NCBI GenBank assembly: GCA_910588175.1
Contig: CAJUQQ010000001.1
Coordinates: forward strand, 109,304 to 173,303
DNA from: an uncultured Oscillibacter sp.
Lineage (GTDB): Bacteria; Bacillota; Clostridia; Oscillospirales; Oscillospiraceae
Direction: 5' to 3'
Length of the DNA stretch: 64,000 nucleotides
Shown: piece after piece, positions 1 through 7,575 of the stretch
Numbering within the stretch: the stretch's first letter is position 1
Layout of the letters: each line of letters begins with the position of its first letter
Position numbers and translations under genes: made by a program
The notes under the pieces: generated by a model
Databases searched by the model: none
The model's input: only the letters and a program-made list of their open reading frames with translations
Told to the model about the DNA's origin: nothing

Positions 1-1230
1 GCGCTTCTTTCCGAAGGAGCAGAATACCGGCACATTCCCAAAGTCATAGAGATGATGGTGAATGGGAGGAATGCCCAGGGAGGCCATGGAGGTGATGAAA
101 AGGGACCCATGGAAGGGGGAGAGGACCGTCAGCCGGCGCGGGAGGAGACCGAAGTAGTCCCCGGCCTGAAGCAGAGCCACCACCCCTCGGAGCAGCAGCC
201 CGGGGATCAGATTGAGGGTCCCCGCCAGCTTGTCGAAGGAGGAGTTCAGCGGCGTCTGCTTGACCCGCTGGACCTGCTCGTCGAAACGGCGGATTACCGT
301 CTCTGCCGTGTCGGCGGGATCGAAGGTGACTTTGATGACGGTATCCGGAGAGTCGGTGGACATCTCTTTTTTGATGGTCATATTGACTTCAATGACCCGG
401 TCCCGCGTGTAGACCCGCTGGCCCGCGATGAAGCGGTTCAGCCCCGGATACCGGGCACAGGCCCGGACATAGGCCGCCAGAATCACATGGAGGACGCCAA
501 AGCCCTTCCAGCCCGCCCGGCGTTTTTCGGCGATGTAGCGGTCCACCGCCGTCAGCTCAATCTGGTCGGCGATGAAATTCTGGGAGGTATTCCGGGTCTT
601 CATGAGGAAGGGGGACACGGCGAAGATGGGGGAGAGGGTCCGCAGCCGCCGCCCGTCGTTCCGGTCGCCGAACCGGCGGATCAAGCCGCCCTCCTCCACA
701 GGCCGCCGCCGCATGGACAGGGACAGACACAGCAGCGCCGCCATGCAGCACAGCACCGACAGCTCCGGCAGCCACTCGTGGAGGGTCCAGCCGGTTTTCT
801 GCCGGCTCTCTACAAGGATGTGGTACAGCATAGGCAGGCCGAAAAGGGGCCATAGGAACACCTGAGTGGGGATAACCCCGATTACGGTGGCGGCGTACAG
901 CGCCGCCACCAGGGCATAGAGCAGCAGGCAGAGGACCGTATGTAGAATGGAGACAAAATAGAAAGCCTTCACCGCGAAGAAGGCACAGCCCAGCCACACG
1001 GGAATAGCGGAGCGGTAGAGTCTTTCCCGCCCGTCCAGAAAGAGAATCCACACAAAGCACAGGTTGGCCCACAGAGGCAGAAGAACCTGAAACAGAAAAA
1101 TGGAGGGAGACAGCTCCGGTTCTCCGATGGCCCAGGCGGCGCGAATCAGTCCAGAGCCGGCCATCAGCAGTGCCGAGAGGAGTACCATTCCCCGGATGGA
1201 GGGCAGCCAGTAGACAGTCCGCTGTTTCAT
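1..1230 (-). CDS. Membrane-anchored CAT/E2-like acyltransferase domain protein (partial, 3' end outside window)
   Basis: The reading frame is open for 410 codons from the ATG at 1230 to the window edge, so the C-terminus is missing. Residues about 12-180 are hydrophobic, with four to five predicted membrane segments. After an Arg-rich stretch (about 174-195) comes a soluble domain that resembles the chloramphenicol acetyltransferase/2-oxoacid dehydrogenase E2 fold: an F-H-x-S-L-F-I-T segment, then S-L-G-I-P-P-I-H-H-H-L-Y-D-F-G-N. In real E2/CAT enzymes HHxxxDG carries the catalytic His; here it reads HHHLYDFGN, so activity is uncertain. The substrate is unknown. The gene is divergent from gdhA. 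Confidence 0.62.
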   Translation of the reverse strand, partial: MKQRTVYWLPSIRGMVLLSALLMAGSGLIRAAWAIGEPELSPSIFLFQVLLPLWANLCFVWILFLDGRERLYRSAIPVWLGCAFFAVKAFYFVSILHTVLCLLLYALVAALYAATVIGVIPTQVFLWPLFGLPMLYHILVESRQKTGWTLHEWLPELSVLCCMAALLCLSLSMRRRPVEEGGLIRRFGDRNDGRRLRTLSPIFAVSPFLMKTRNTSQNFIADQIELTAVDRYIAEKRRAGWKGFGVLHVILAAYVRACARYPGLNRFIAGQRVYTRDRVIEVNMTIKKEMSTDSPDTVIKVTFDPADTAETVIRRFDEQVQRVKQTPLNSSFDKLAGTLNLIPGLLLRGVVALLQAGDYFGLLPRRLTVLSPFHGSLFITSMASLGIPPIHHHLYDFGNVPVFCSFGKKR

Positions 1231-1332
1231 AGATTCCCTGCCTTTCTCGACGCCGGAAGGAGCGGCGCGCCGTTTCAGAGTGCGTTCCTCCGGGAGGAAG
1301 GGACCGCCGGGACCCGGGGAACGTTTTTCTCA

Positions 1333-1361
1333 ATATTATACGGTTTTTTCGCGAAAGTCAA
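1333..1361 (-). promoter_or_regulatory. Putative sigma-A promoter of the membrane acyltransferase-like gene
   Basis: On the minus strand, TTGACT (1361-1356) is followed after 17 bp by TAATAT (1338-1333). An overlapping TATAAT (1340-1335) would be at 15 bp. The rest of the 363-bp divergent gap to gdhA holds no gene; it is A+T-rich near both promoters. Confidence 0.5.
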
Positions 1362-1505
1362 GATTTTGCCGGGACTTTCACCGGCGGCAGGCGAAAAAAC
1401 GCAAATTCCGTTGGAGGCGGCCGCCTTATGTGCAGGATGTACAAAGGTCTTCCATTATTTTCTGAGAAGTCGGAAAAAATTTCACCGAATTCTGAATTTC
1501 GCCCC

Positions 1506-1534
1506 TTGTTTATTTCCGCAGTAAATGTTACACT
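1506..1534 (+). promoter_or_regulatory. Putative gdhA promoter
   Basis: TTGTTT (1506-1511), a 17-bp spacer, then TACACT (1529-1534). The transcript would have a leader of about 50 nt before the AGGAGG at 1581-1586. Confidence 0.5.
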
Positions 1535-1593
1535 ATGGACAATACCCCGCGAGAGTAACCGGGAGCGCCCTAGTTTAATAAGGAGGATGTTTT

Positions 1594-2943
1594 ATGAACG
1601 CCTATCTTTCCAGTGTGATCGAACATGTGAAGACCCGGCACGCCAACGAGCCGGAGTTTGTCCAGACGGTGGAGGAGGTCCTGTCCTCTCTGGAGCCCGT
1701 CATCGAGAAGCACCCTGAATATGAAAAGGCCGACCTGCTGACCCGCATGGTGGAGCCGGAGCGGATGTTTACCTTCCGGGTCTGCTGGATGGCGGACGAC
1801 GGCACCTGGCACACGAATATCGGCTATCGCTGCCAGTTCAACGGAGCGATTGGACCCTATAAGGGCGGCCTGCGGTTTCAGAAGAATGTGTACCCTGGCA
1901 TCATCAAATTCCTGGGCTTCGAGCAGGTGTTCAAGAACAGCCTCACCGGACTGCCCATCGGCGGCGGCAAGGGCGGCAGCGACTTTGACCCCGCCGGGAA
2001 GTCCGACGCGGAGATCATGCGCTTCTGCCAGAGCTTCATGCAGGCCCTATACCGCTACATCGGGCCCGATGTGGACGTGCCCGCCGGAGATATGGGCGTG
2101 GGCGCCCGGGAGATCGGCTACCTGTACGGCGAGTACCGCCGGTTGAAGGGCGCGTTCGAGAACGGCGTTCTCACGGGCAAGGGCTTCAGCTACGGCGGCA
2201 GCCTGATTCGGCCGGAGGCCACCGGCTATGGCGCGGTGTACTACCTGGAGAACGTCCTCAAGCATGAGGGAGAGACGCTGGCGGGCAAGACCATCGCCTG
2301 CGCGGGCTTCGGCAATGTGACCTGGGGCATTTGCAAAAAGGCGGCGGAGCTGGGAGCCAAGGTGGTGACCCTCTCCGGGCCCGACGGTTACATCTACGAC
2401 CCCGACGGCGTCGTTACCGAGGAAAAGATTGCCTACCTGGTGGAGATGCGGAACAGCGGCCGGAATCAGGTGAAGGACTACGCCGACAAGTTCGGTGTGG
2501 AGTTCCACGCCGGGGAGAAGCCCTGGGGCGTGAAGGTGGATGTGGTGATGCCCTCCGCCATGCAGAACGACGTTCACATGGAGCAGGCAAAGCAGATTGC
2601 CTCCAACGGGATCAAATACTATATCGAAGTGGCGAACATGCCCACCACCAACGACGCGCTGAAATTCCTGATGGAGCAGAAGGGCATGATCGTGGCGCCC
2701 AGCAAGGCCGTCAACGCCGGCGGCGTGGCCACTTCCGCCCTGGAGATGGCCCAGAACAGTGAGCGGCTGGTGTGGACCGAGGAAGAGGTCGACAAGCAGC
2801 TCCACCAGATCATGGATACCATCTACAGCATGAGCGTGGAGGCCGCTGAGATGTACGGCCTGGGCTACAACCTGGTTGCGGGCGCTAACATCGCGGGCTT
2901 CCAGAGAGTGGCCGACGCCATGATGGCGCAGGGTGTGTTCTGA
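1594..2943 (+). CDS. gdhA: Glutamate dehydrogenase (NAD(P)-specific)
   Basis: This cytosolic enzyme interconverts 2-oxoglutarate plus ammonia with glutamate. At 449 aa it has the normal length of hexameric bacterial GDH. The substrate site is visible as KGGLRF (90-95) and GGGKGG (123-128), whose Lys is the catalytic residue of the family. D-M-G-V-G-A-R-E-I follows near 165-175, and the Rossmann fold starts at about 235 with G-F-G-N-V-T-W-G. The ATG at 1594 sits 7 nt after a perfect AGGAGG. The gene is monocistronic, with its own promoter and the shared terminator at 3108-3146. Cofactor preference cannot be read with certainty. Confidence 0.96.
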   Translation: MNAYLSSVIEHVKTRHANEPEFVQTVEEVLSSLEPVIEKHPEYEKADLLTRMVEPERMFTFRVCWMADDGTWHTNIGYRCQFNGAIGPYKGGLRFQKNVYPGIIKFLGFEQVFKNSLTGLPIGGGKGGSDFDPAGKSDAEIMRFCQSFMQALYRYIGPDVDVPAGDMGVGAREIGYLYGEYRRLKGAFENGVLTGKGFSYGGSLIRPEATGYGAVYYLENVLKHEGETLAGKTIACAGFGNVTWGICKKAAELGAKVVTLSGPDGYIYDPDGVVTEEKIAYLVEMRNSGRNQVKDYADKFGVEFHAGEKPWGVKVDVVMPSAMQNDVHMEQAKQIASNGIKYYIEVANMPTTNDALKFLMEQKGMIVAPSKAVNAGGVATSALEMAQNSERLVWTEEEVDKQLHQIMDTIYSMSVEAAEMYGLGYNLVAGANIAGFQRVADAMMAQGVF

Positions 2944-3104
2944 TATATCCCCCGCAATACGGCGATCGCTTGATTTTGCGAACAACATCGTAATGGAACT
3001 GCGGTGCCGGAGGGAAAACGTGTTCCCCAAAGCATTCGTTTGCTATGGATGTCTGATGCCCAGTCAAGCGGAAGCGACGGCGGTCAGAAACTAAAAAGGC
3101 ATAG

Positions 3105-3146
3105 AAAAGCAGCCGGCCGATTTCCAATCGACCGGCTGCTTTTTTA
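3105..3146. terminator. Bidirectional terminator between gdhA and ruvX
   Basis: A 13-bp stem (3108-3120 with 3128-3140, one mismatch) has a 7-nt loop, AAAA on one side and TTTTTT on the other, so it can stop both convergent genes. The T-tract runs into the ruvX stop codon. Confidence 0.85.
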
Positions 3147-3566
3147 GTTGATCTGACTTTTTTTATAGGTCAGGTAGCCCTCCAGAATCAGAGACGCCGC
3201 CACGGCGTCTACGGTTTTCTTCCGCTGTCTGCCGTTCTTTCCGGCGTTGAAGAGAATTTGGTGGGCGTCAATTGTGGTCCGGCGCTCGTCCCAGAGAACG
3301 ACCGGCAGGCCGGAGATATCCCGAAGCAGCTCCGCCAGGGCTTCCGCCTTTTCGGCTCGGGGGCCCCGGCTGCCGTCCATGTTCCGGGGATGGCCCAATA
3401 CCAGTTCCTCCGCCCCGTGTTCCCGGGCCAGGGCGGCGATTTGCTCCGCCACGAGCTCCGGGCGGTAGGCGGTGATGGTGGTGGTAAAACCCGTCAGGAA
3501 TCCGGTGGGGTCGGAGATGGCGATGCCGGTGTGGGCGTCTCCGTAGTCGATGGCCATGATGCGCAT
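3144..3566 (-). CDS. ruvX: Pre-16S rRNA nuclease / Holliday junction resolvase-like protein YqgF (RuvX)
   Basis: A 140-aa RNase H-fold protein of the YqgF family, which trims the 5' end of 16S rRNA and resembles RuvC. The N-terminus MRIMAIDYGDAHTGIA carries the first catalytic Asp. LVLGHPRNMDGS, VLWDERRTT and the final D-A-V-A-A-S-L-I-L-E-G-Y-L hold the remaining family motifs. An upstream in-frame Met would give 162 aa, but the ATG at 3566 matches the family length. It lies downstream of the ribosomal genes but beyond the rplL terminator. A Rho-independent terminator follows the stop. Confidence 0.9.
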   Translation of the reverse strand: MRIMAIDYGDAHTGIAISDPTGFLTGFTTTITAYRPELVAEQIAALAREHGAEELVLGHPRNMDGSRGPRAEKAEALAELLRDISGLPVVLWDERRTTIDAHQILFNAGKNGRQRKKTVDAVAASLILEGYLTYKKSQIN

Positions 3567-3613
3567 AAAGGGACTCGCTTTCTGCGGCTTGGGCCGCTGT
3601 CCATTGTAGCGAT

Positions 3614-3650
3614 AAGAAAGAGCCCATGGCAAAGGCCACGGGCTCTTTTT
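3614..3650 (-). terminator. Terminator after rplL
   Basis: A 12-bp stem with a short loop (3618-3646) is followed by a T-rich run on the minus strand. The plus strand also has TTTTT, but no plus-strand gene needs it. Confidence 0.7.
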
Positions 3651-3666
3651 GGCTTGGGGAGAGAAA

Positions 3667-4038
3667 TTACTTCAGCTCGACCTTGCCGCCGACTTCCTCG
3701 ATCTGCTTCTTCAGAGCCTCGGCGTCGTCCTTGGAGACGCCTTCCTTCAGAGTGGCGGGAGCGCCCTCGACGGTAGCCTTGGCCTCGGCCAAGCCCTGGC
3801 CGGTGATCTCACGGACAACCTTGATGACCTTGATCTTGGAAGCGGCGTCGAAGCCGGTCAGGACCACGTCAAAGTCGGTCTTCTCCTCAGCGGCGGGAGC
3901 GGCGCCGCCAGCGGCGGGAGCGGCCATAGCGGCGGCAGAGACACCGAACTCCTCCTCCAGGGCGTGTACGAGCTCGCTGAGCTCCAGAACAGTAAGGGCC
4001 TTGATCTCTTCGATCATGGCGGTAACTTTCTCAGACAT
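3667..4038 (-). CDS. rplL: 50S ribosomal protein L7/L12
   Basis: This 123-aa stalk protein recruits translation factors to the large subunit. It has the N-terminal dimerisation region (1-30, MSEKVTAMIEEIKALTVLEL), an Ala/Gly/Pro hinge (about 36-50) and the conserved C-terminal domain with K-T-D-F-D-V-V-L, K-I-K-V-I-K-V-V-R and G-L-x-E-A-K-x-x-V-E. It lies 50 bp after rplJ and ends at a terminator. In most bacteria rpoB and rpoC follow; here they do not. Confidence 0.98.
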   Translation of the reverse strand: MSEKVTAMIEEIKALTVLELSELVHALEEEFGVSAAAMAAPAAGGAAPAAEEKTDFDVVLTGFDAASKIKVIKVVREITGQGLAEAKATVEGAPATLKEGVSKDDAEALKKQIEEVGGKVELK

Positions 4039-4088
4039 TGTATGGAACCTCCTGATAGTAAATTTTTATGATAGGGTGGGGCGGCCGC

Positions 4089-4619
4089 TTACTCGGCGGC
4101 TTCTTCGGCAGGGGCCTCGGCGGGCGCGCCCTGCTTCTCGGCAATCTGCTTCAGGACCACGGCCAGGCCGGTGATGGGGGCCAGCATGGTACCCAGGACT
4201 TGGGCCTGGAGGACGGGCAGAGCGGGGATGGAGGCCAGGGACTTGATGGTGTTCAGGTCCACGGGCTTGCCGTCCATGAAGCCGCCTTTGATCTCAAACT
4301 TGTCGGTCAGCTTCTTGGCATAGTCGTTCATGATCCGGGCGGGAGCCACGGGATCATCGCACAGCGCCAGAGAAGTGGTGCCGTTCAGCAGATCGTCCAG
4401 GTCGCTGAGGCCGGTGTTGTTGAAGGCGAAGCGGAGCAACGTGTTTTTAACGACAGCGTAATCCACCGCGTTCTCACGGCACTCCCGGCGCAGAGCGGTG
4501 TCTTCTTCGACGGTGATACCCTTGTAGTCGACGATGACGCCCGCAGTGGCCTTCTGAATCTTCTCGGTCAGCTCGGCGACGATGGCCTGCTTTTCGGATA
4601 AGACTTTCGCGTTAGGCAT
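4089..4619 (-). CDS. rplJ: 50S ribosomal protein L10
   Basis: A 176-aa stalk base protein that binds 23S rRNA and L7/L12 dimers; it also autoregulates its operon through the leader upstream. The sequence starts M-P-N-A-K-V-L-S-E-K-Q and contains the family segment V-D-Y-K-G-I-T-V near 30-40. The C-terminus is an Ala/Glu-rich tail that would hold the L12 dimers. A slightly longer reading frame begins at an ATG inside the ribosome-binding site (GGAGGTG), so the ATG at 4619 is the real start. Confidence 0.97.
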   Translation of the reverse strand: MPNAKVLSEKQAIVAELTEKIQKATAGVIVDYKGITVEEDTALRRECRENAVDYAVVKNTLLRFAFNNTGLSDLDDLLNGTTSLALCDDPVAPARIMNDYAKKLTDKFEIKGGFMDGKPVDLNTIKSLASIPALPVLQAQVLGTMLAPITGLAVVLKQIAEKQGAPAEAPAEEAAE

Positions 4620-4639
4620 GGTTGTTTTCACCTCCATAG

Positions 4640-4772
4640 GAATGGGAATGCGCGTTCAAAAAAAGAAACATCCCCGTGTCCAAACAGACACAAGGACGCA
4701 GAGCAAATCAAATAATTTGCCGCCCTCGGCAGGACTTACGGGCGAGGCCCACCTGCTGTCTTTGGAACGCAA
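4640..4772 (-). promoter_or_regulatory. Ribosomal protein L10 leader (autoregulatory mRNA element)
   Basis: On the minus strand the leader contains CCAAAGACAGCAGGTG (4765-4750) and CCTGCCGAGG (4733-4724), the conserved marks of the Firmicutes L10 leader that binds the L10-L12 complex. It sits between a consensus promoter and rplJ and ends in an attenuator hairpin. Confidence 0.88.
4652..4695 (-). terminator. Attenuator terminator in the L10 leader
   Basis: A 9-bp stem (4687-4695 with 4672-4680, two G-U pairs) is followed on the minus strand by ATGTTTCTTTTTTTG. Its place between the L10-binding region and the rplJ ribosome site indicates premature termination as the control step. Confidence 0.75.
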
Positions 4773-4777
4773 GTAAT

Positions 4778-4806
4778 ATTATATGCAAGGGAAAGGTAAA
4801 TGTCAA
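4778..4806 (-). promoter_or_regulatory. Consensus sigma-A promoter of rplJ-rplL
   Basis: A perfect TTGACA (4806-4801), 17-bp spacer and TATAAT (4783-4778) on the minus strand. This makes rplJL a transcription unit separate from rplKA upstream. Confidence 0.92.
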
Positions 4807-5011
4807 TACCCAGATTAAAGGTTATCAGGAAAAAGATAGAGCTATATATGATTGTTTTGCTGGCAGGGAGGGGCAGGGCGGCAGACTCCCGGTATGCGCG
4901 TCGCAAAAGCACCCCGCTCCACGCGTTTCGGGACATGCGCAGGTCGCTGGCACCAAAATGCGGTTCATAAGCACACTGTACTCACGTCTGTCTCCGCTCT
5001 CCGGCAGAACG

Positions 5012-5043
5012 GAAGAGAAAAGGAGGGACGCAAGTCCCCCCTT
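5012..5043 (-). terminator. Terminator after rplA
   Basis: An 8-bp G+C stem with a 4-nt loop (GGGGGGAC TTGC GTCCCTCC on the minus strand) is followed by TTTTCTC. It separates rplKA from rplJL. The remaining bases from 4807 to 5011 show no gene. Confidence 0.75.
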
Positions 5044-5051
5044 TAGGTCTC

Positions 5052-5744
5052 TTAGACCAATTTCGCGGTATTCATCCGCACGCCGGGGCCCATGGTGGCG
5101 GCGGCTACGCAGCTGCGAATATACTGGCCTTTGGCTGCGGCGGGCTTGGCCTTCACGATGGCGCCCATCAGGGTGTTGTAGTTTTCCGTCAGCTTCTCAG
5201 GGCCGAAGGAGACCTTGCCGATGGGGCAGTGGATGATGTTGGTCTTGTCCAGGCGGTATTCAATCTTACCGGCCTTGACCTCGGTGACGGCCTTGGCCAC
5301 GTCCGGGGTCACGGTGCCCGCCTTGGGAGAGGGCATCAGGCCCTTGGGGCCCAGTACCTTACCGAGACGGCCCACCACGCCCATCATGTCGGGGCTGGCG
5401 ACCACCACGTCGAAATCAAACCAGTTTTCCTTCTGGATCTTCTCAACCAGATCCATCTCACCCACATAATCCGCACCGGCGGCCTTGGCGGCCTCGGCTT
5501 TGTCGCCCTTGGCGAACACCAGCACCCGGACGGTCTTGCCGGTGCCGTGGGGCAGGACGATGGCGCCGCGGACCTGCTGGTCGGCATGCCGGGAGTCCAC
5601 GCCCAGCTTTACATGCAGTTCGACCGTCTCGTCAAACTTGGCGGTAGCGGTCTTGCAGACCAGCGCCAGGCCCTCGGCGGGCTCATACTGGGTGTTTTTA
5701 TCAATCTGCTTGGCGCTGTCCTGATATTTCTTGCCTCTAAACAC
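5052..5744 (-). CDS. rplA: 50S ribosomal protein L1
   Basis: A 230-aa protein of the L1 stalk, which guides deacylated tRNA from the E site. Family marks are K-F-D-E-T-V-E-L-H, V-L-P-H-G-T-G-K, G-L-M-P-S-P-K-A-G-T-V-T and F-G-P-E-K-L-x-E-N. The start M-F-R-G-K-K-Y follows a TGAGGAGGAAG ribosome site. It is co-transcribed with rplK, 84 bp upstream. Confidence 0.98.
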   Translation of the reverse strand: MFRGKKYQDSAKQIDKNTQYEPAEGLALVCKTATAKFDETVELHVKLGVDSRHADQQVRGAIVLPHGTGKTVRVLVFAKGDKAEAAKAAGADYVGEMDLVEKIQKENWFDFDVVVASPDMMGVVGRLGKVLGPKGLMPSPKAGTVTPDVAKAVTEVKAGKIEYRLDKTNIIHCPIGKVSFGPEKLTENYNTLMGAIVKAKPAAAKGQYIRSCVAAATMGPGVRMNTAKLV

Positions 5745-5828
5745 TGTTACTTCCTCCTCATAGTGGTTCTTCGGAACGGAATCCTCCCACTGTATGGAGC
5801 GGCGATCCGGCCGCTCTTAAAATATTGG

Positions 5829-6254
5829 TCAGTCGCCGACAATGACGCCCATGGACCGGCAGGTCCCGGCGATCATGCTCATGGCGGACTCCAGATTGGC
5901 GGCGTTCAGGTCTCGCATTTTGATTTCGGCGATTTTCTGAATGCTGGCCTTGGAAATGGTGGCCACCTTGGTCTTGTTGGGAACGCCGGAGCCGGATTCG
6001 ATGTTGCATTCCTTCTTAATCAGCACCGCCGCCGGAGGCGTCTTGGTGATAAAGGAGAAGGAGCGGTCCGCGTATACGGTGATGACAACGGGGATAATCA
6101 TGCCCGCGTCATTTTTCGTGCGCTCGTTGAACTCTTTGGTAAAGGCGGCGATGTTCACGCCGTGCTGGCCCAGAGCGGGGCCGACGGGGGGAGCGGGCGT
6201 CGCCTTGCCCGCGGGAATTTGCAGCTTTACATAACCAGTGATCTTCTGTGCCAT
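5829..6254 (-). CDS. rplK: 50S ribosomal protein L11
   Basis: A 141-aa protein of the GTPase-associated centre. It starts MAQKITGYVKLQIPAGKA and has P-P-V-G-P-A-L-G-Q-H-G-V-N-I, the proline-rich region that thiopeptides touch in this family, and K-T-P-P-A-A-V-L-I-K-K. The frame extends 20 codons upstream, but AGGAGGTG lies 7 nt before the ATG at 6254. It follows nusG by about 80 bp in the usual nusG-rplK-rplA order. Confidence 0.98.
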   Translation of the reverse strand: MAQKITGYVKLQIPAGKATPAPPVGPALGQHGVNIAAFTKEFNERTKNDAGMIIPVVITVYADRSFSFITKTPPAAVLIKKECNIESGSGVPNKTKVATISKASIQKIAEIKMRDLNAANLESAMSMIAGTCRSMGVIVGD

Positions 6255-6336
6255 GGAGCGGCACCTCCTACGATTTAAAATGTGGTTCGGCGGGACGGTT
6301 CCTCTCGTCCCTCCCACCTGCGCGCAAGCGCGCGGC

Positions 6337-6861
6337 TCAGTTCAGAACTTCGACCTGATCCAGCTCCAGATCCACCGGGGTCTCCCGGCCAAACATGGAA
6401 ACCATGACGCTGACCCGGTTTTTATCCGGCTCGATTTCCTCCACCACGCCGGTAAAGCTGGCCAGAGGGCCGTCCATAATCCGCACGTGGTCGCCCAAAC
6501 CGTATTTGACAACGATCTCGTGCTTTTCCATGCCCATGGCCAGCACCTCTTCCTCCGTCAGGGGAATGGCCTTGTTGGCGGTGCCCACGAAGCCGGTGAC
6601 GCCCCGGACGTTCCGCACCAGGTGCCAGGTCTCGTCGGTCATGATCATCTTGATCAGCACGTAACCGGGGAAGACTTTCCGGGCCACTTCCTTAGAAGCG
6701 CCGCTTTCGGTGATCTCCGTGACGTTTTCCATGGGAATCTCGATCCGCAGGATCATATCTTCCATGTTCCGCCCGGTGACGAACTTCTCAATGCTGGTTT
6801 TGACGGCATTCTCGTAGCCGGAGTAGGTATGCACGACATACCATTTCGCGCTGTCTGCCAT
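6337..6861 (-). CDS. nusG: Transcription termination/antitermination protein NusG
   Basis: A 174-aa elongation factor that binds the RNA polymerase clamp. The N-terminal NGN domain begins W-Y-V-V-H-T-Y-S-G-Y-E-N and includes V-F-P-G-Y-V-L-I-K-M. The C-terminal KOW domain begins near 120 with G-D-H-V-R-I-M-D-G-P and ends with L-E-L-D-Q-V-E-V-L. It lies 10 bp after secE. Confidence 0.98.
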   Translation of the reverse strand: MADSAKWYVVHTYSGYENAVKTSIEKFVTGRNMEDMILRIEIPMENVTEITESGASKEVARKVFPGYVLIKMIMTDETWHLVRNVRGVTGFVGTANKAIPLTEEEVLAMGMEKHEIVVKYGLGDHVRIMDGPLASFTGVVEEIEPDKNRVSVMVSMFGRETPVDLELDQVEVLN

Positions 6862-6871
6862 CTCGCGTTCC

Positions 6872-7081
6872 TCAGGCGCCGAAGGCGCTCAGGATCATCT
6901 GGACCAGGGAAACGGACACAAAGTCGAACACCCAGATAAACGCGCCGATAAGGGCGGAGCACAGCAGCACCGTGCCCGTGTTCTTCACCACCGTCTGCTT
7001 GTTGGGCCAAACGACCTTTTTCAGTTCGCTTTTCATTTCGCGGAACCAAAGGCCGCGATCCTTTTTCTTCGCTTCTGCCAT
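6872..7081 (-). CDS. secE: Preprotein translocase subunit SecE
   Basis: A 69-aa single-span SecE of the short Gram-positive type. The cytoplasmic part holds the amphipathic helix with E-M-K-S-E-L-K-K-V-V-W-P (about 16-27), the hallmark of the family, followed by one transmembrane helix (about 38-63). It is part of the SecYEG channel and lies in the standard rpmG-secE-nusG order. Confidence 0.95.
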   Translation of the reverse strand: MAEAKKKDRGLWFREMKSELKKVVWPNKQTVVKNTGTVLLCSALIGAFIWVFDFVSVSLVQMILSAFGA

Positions 7082-7105
7082 TCTTCAAATACGCCCTTTC
7101 TTCAA

Positions 7106-7255
7106 TTACTTCGTCTCGCTGTGGAGCGTGTGCTTCCGGCAGAAACGGCAATACTTGTTCAGCTCCAGCTTGTCCGGGGTGTTTTTCTTGTTTTTCATGG
7201 TATTGTAGTTTCTCTGCTTGCACTCGTTGCATCTCAGGGTCACTTTGACTCGCAT
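7106..7255 (-). CDS. rpmG: 50S ribosomal protein L33
   Basis: A 49-aa protein with four zinc-ligand cysteines (C-N-E-C and C-R-F-C), so it is the zinc-binding C+ form of L33. It starts MRVKVTLRCNECKQRNYNT. The ATG at 7255 is preceded by AAGGAGGTG. It is the first gene of the rpmG-secE-nusG-rplK-rplA unit. Confidence 0.96.
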   Translation of the reverse strand: MRVKVTLRCNECKQRNYNTMKNKKNTPDKLELNKYCRFCRKHTLHSETK

Positions 7256-7383
7256 TGTTCGGCACCTCCTTATATTCGCCTTCCTCCGGGGAAGGCCGAC
7301 TGCCTCCCTGCCGGGACCTGTCCGCCGTGGCTTGAAAAGCGAAAAAGCGCACAACAAAAAAGCCCCGCTCACAGGTAATGTTG

Positions 7384-7412
7384 AGTATAACACAGCATTC
7401 CGGGATGGTCAA
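7384..7412 (-). promoter_or_regulatory. Promoter of rpmG-secE-nusG-rplKA
   Basis: TTGACC (7412-7407), a 17-bp spacer and TATACT (7389-7384) on the minus strand. The leader is about 120 nt and contains a short G+C inverted repeat. The whole gap 7256-7575 holds no gene and no recognisable riboswitch. Confidence 0.8.
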
Positions 7413-7575
7413 CACCTTTTTCGGAAAAAATTCCTATATTTTGTGTCTTTATGCCGGTCCCGGACAAGAGTGCGTTACCGGATTGTAAAGAAGTGTATCC
7501 AGTTTGAGATTACAGCAAACCCGGCGGCGCCTTATACTGGCGATACTATATAAATTATTAGGAGGAGCAAGGGGT

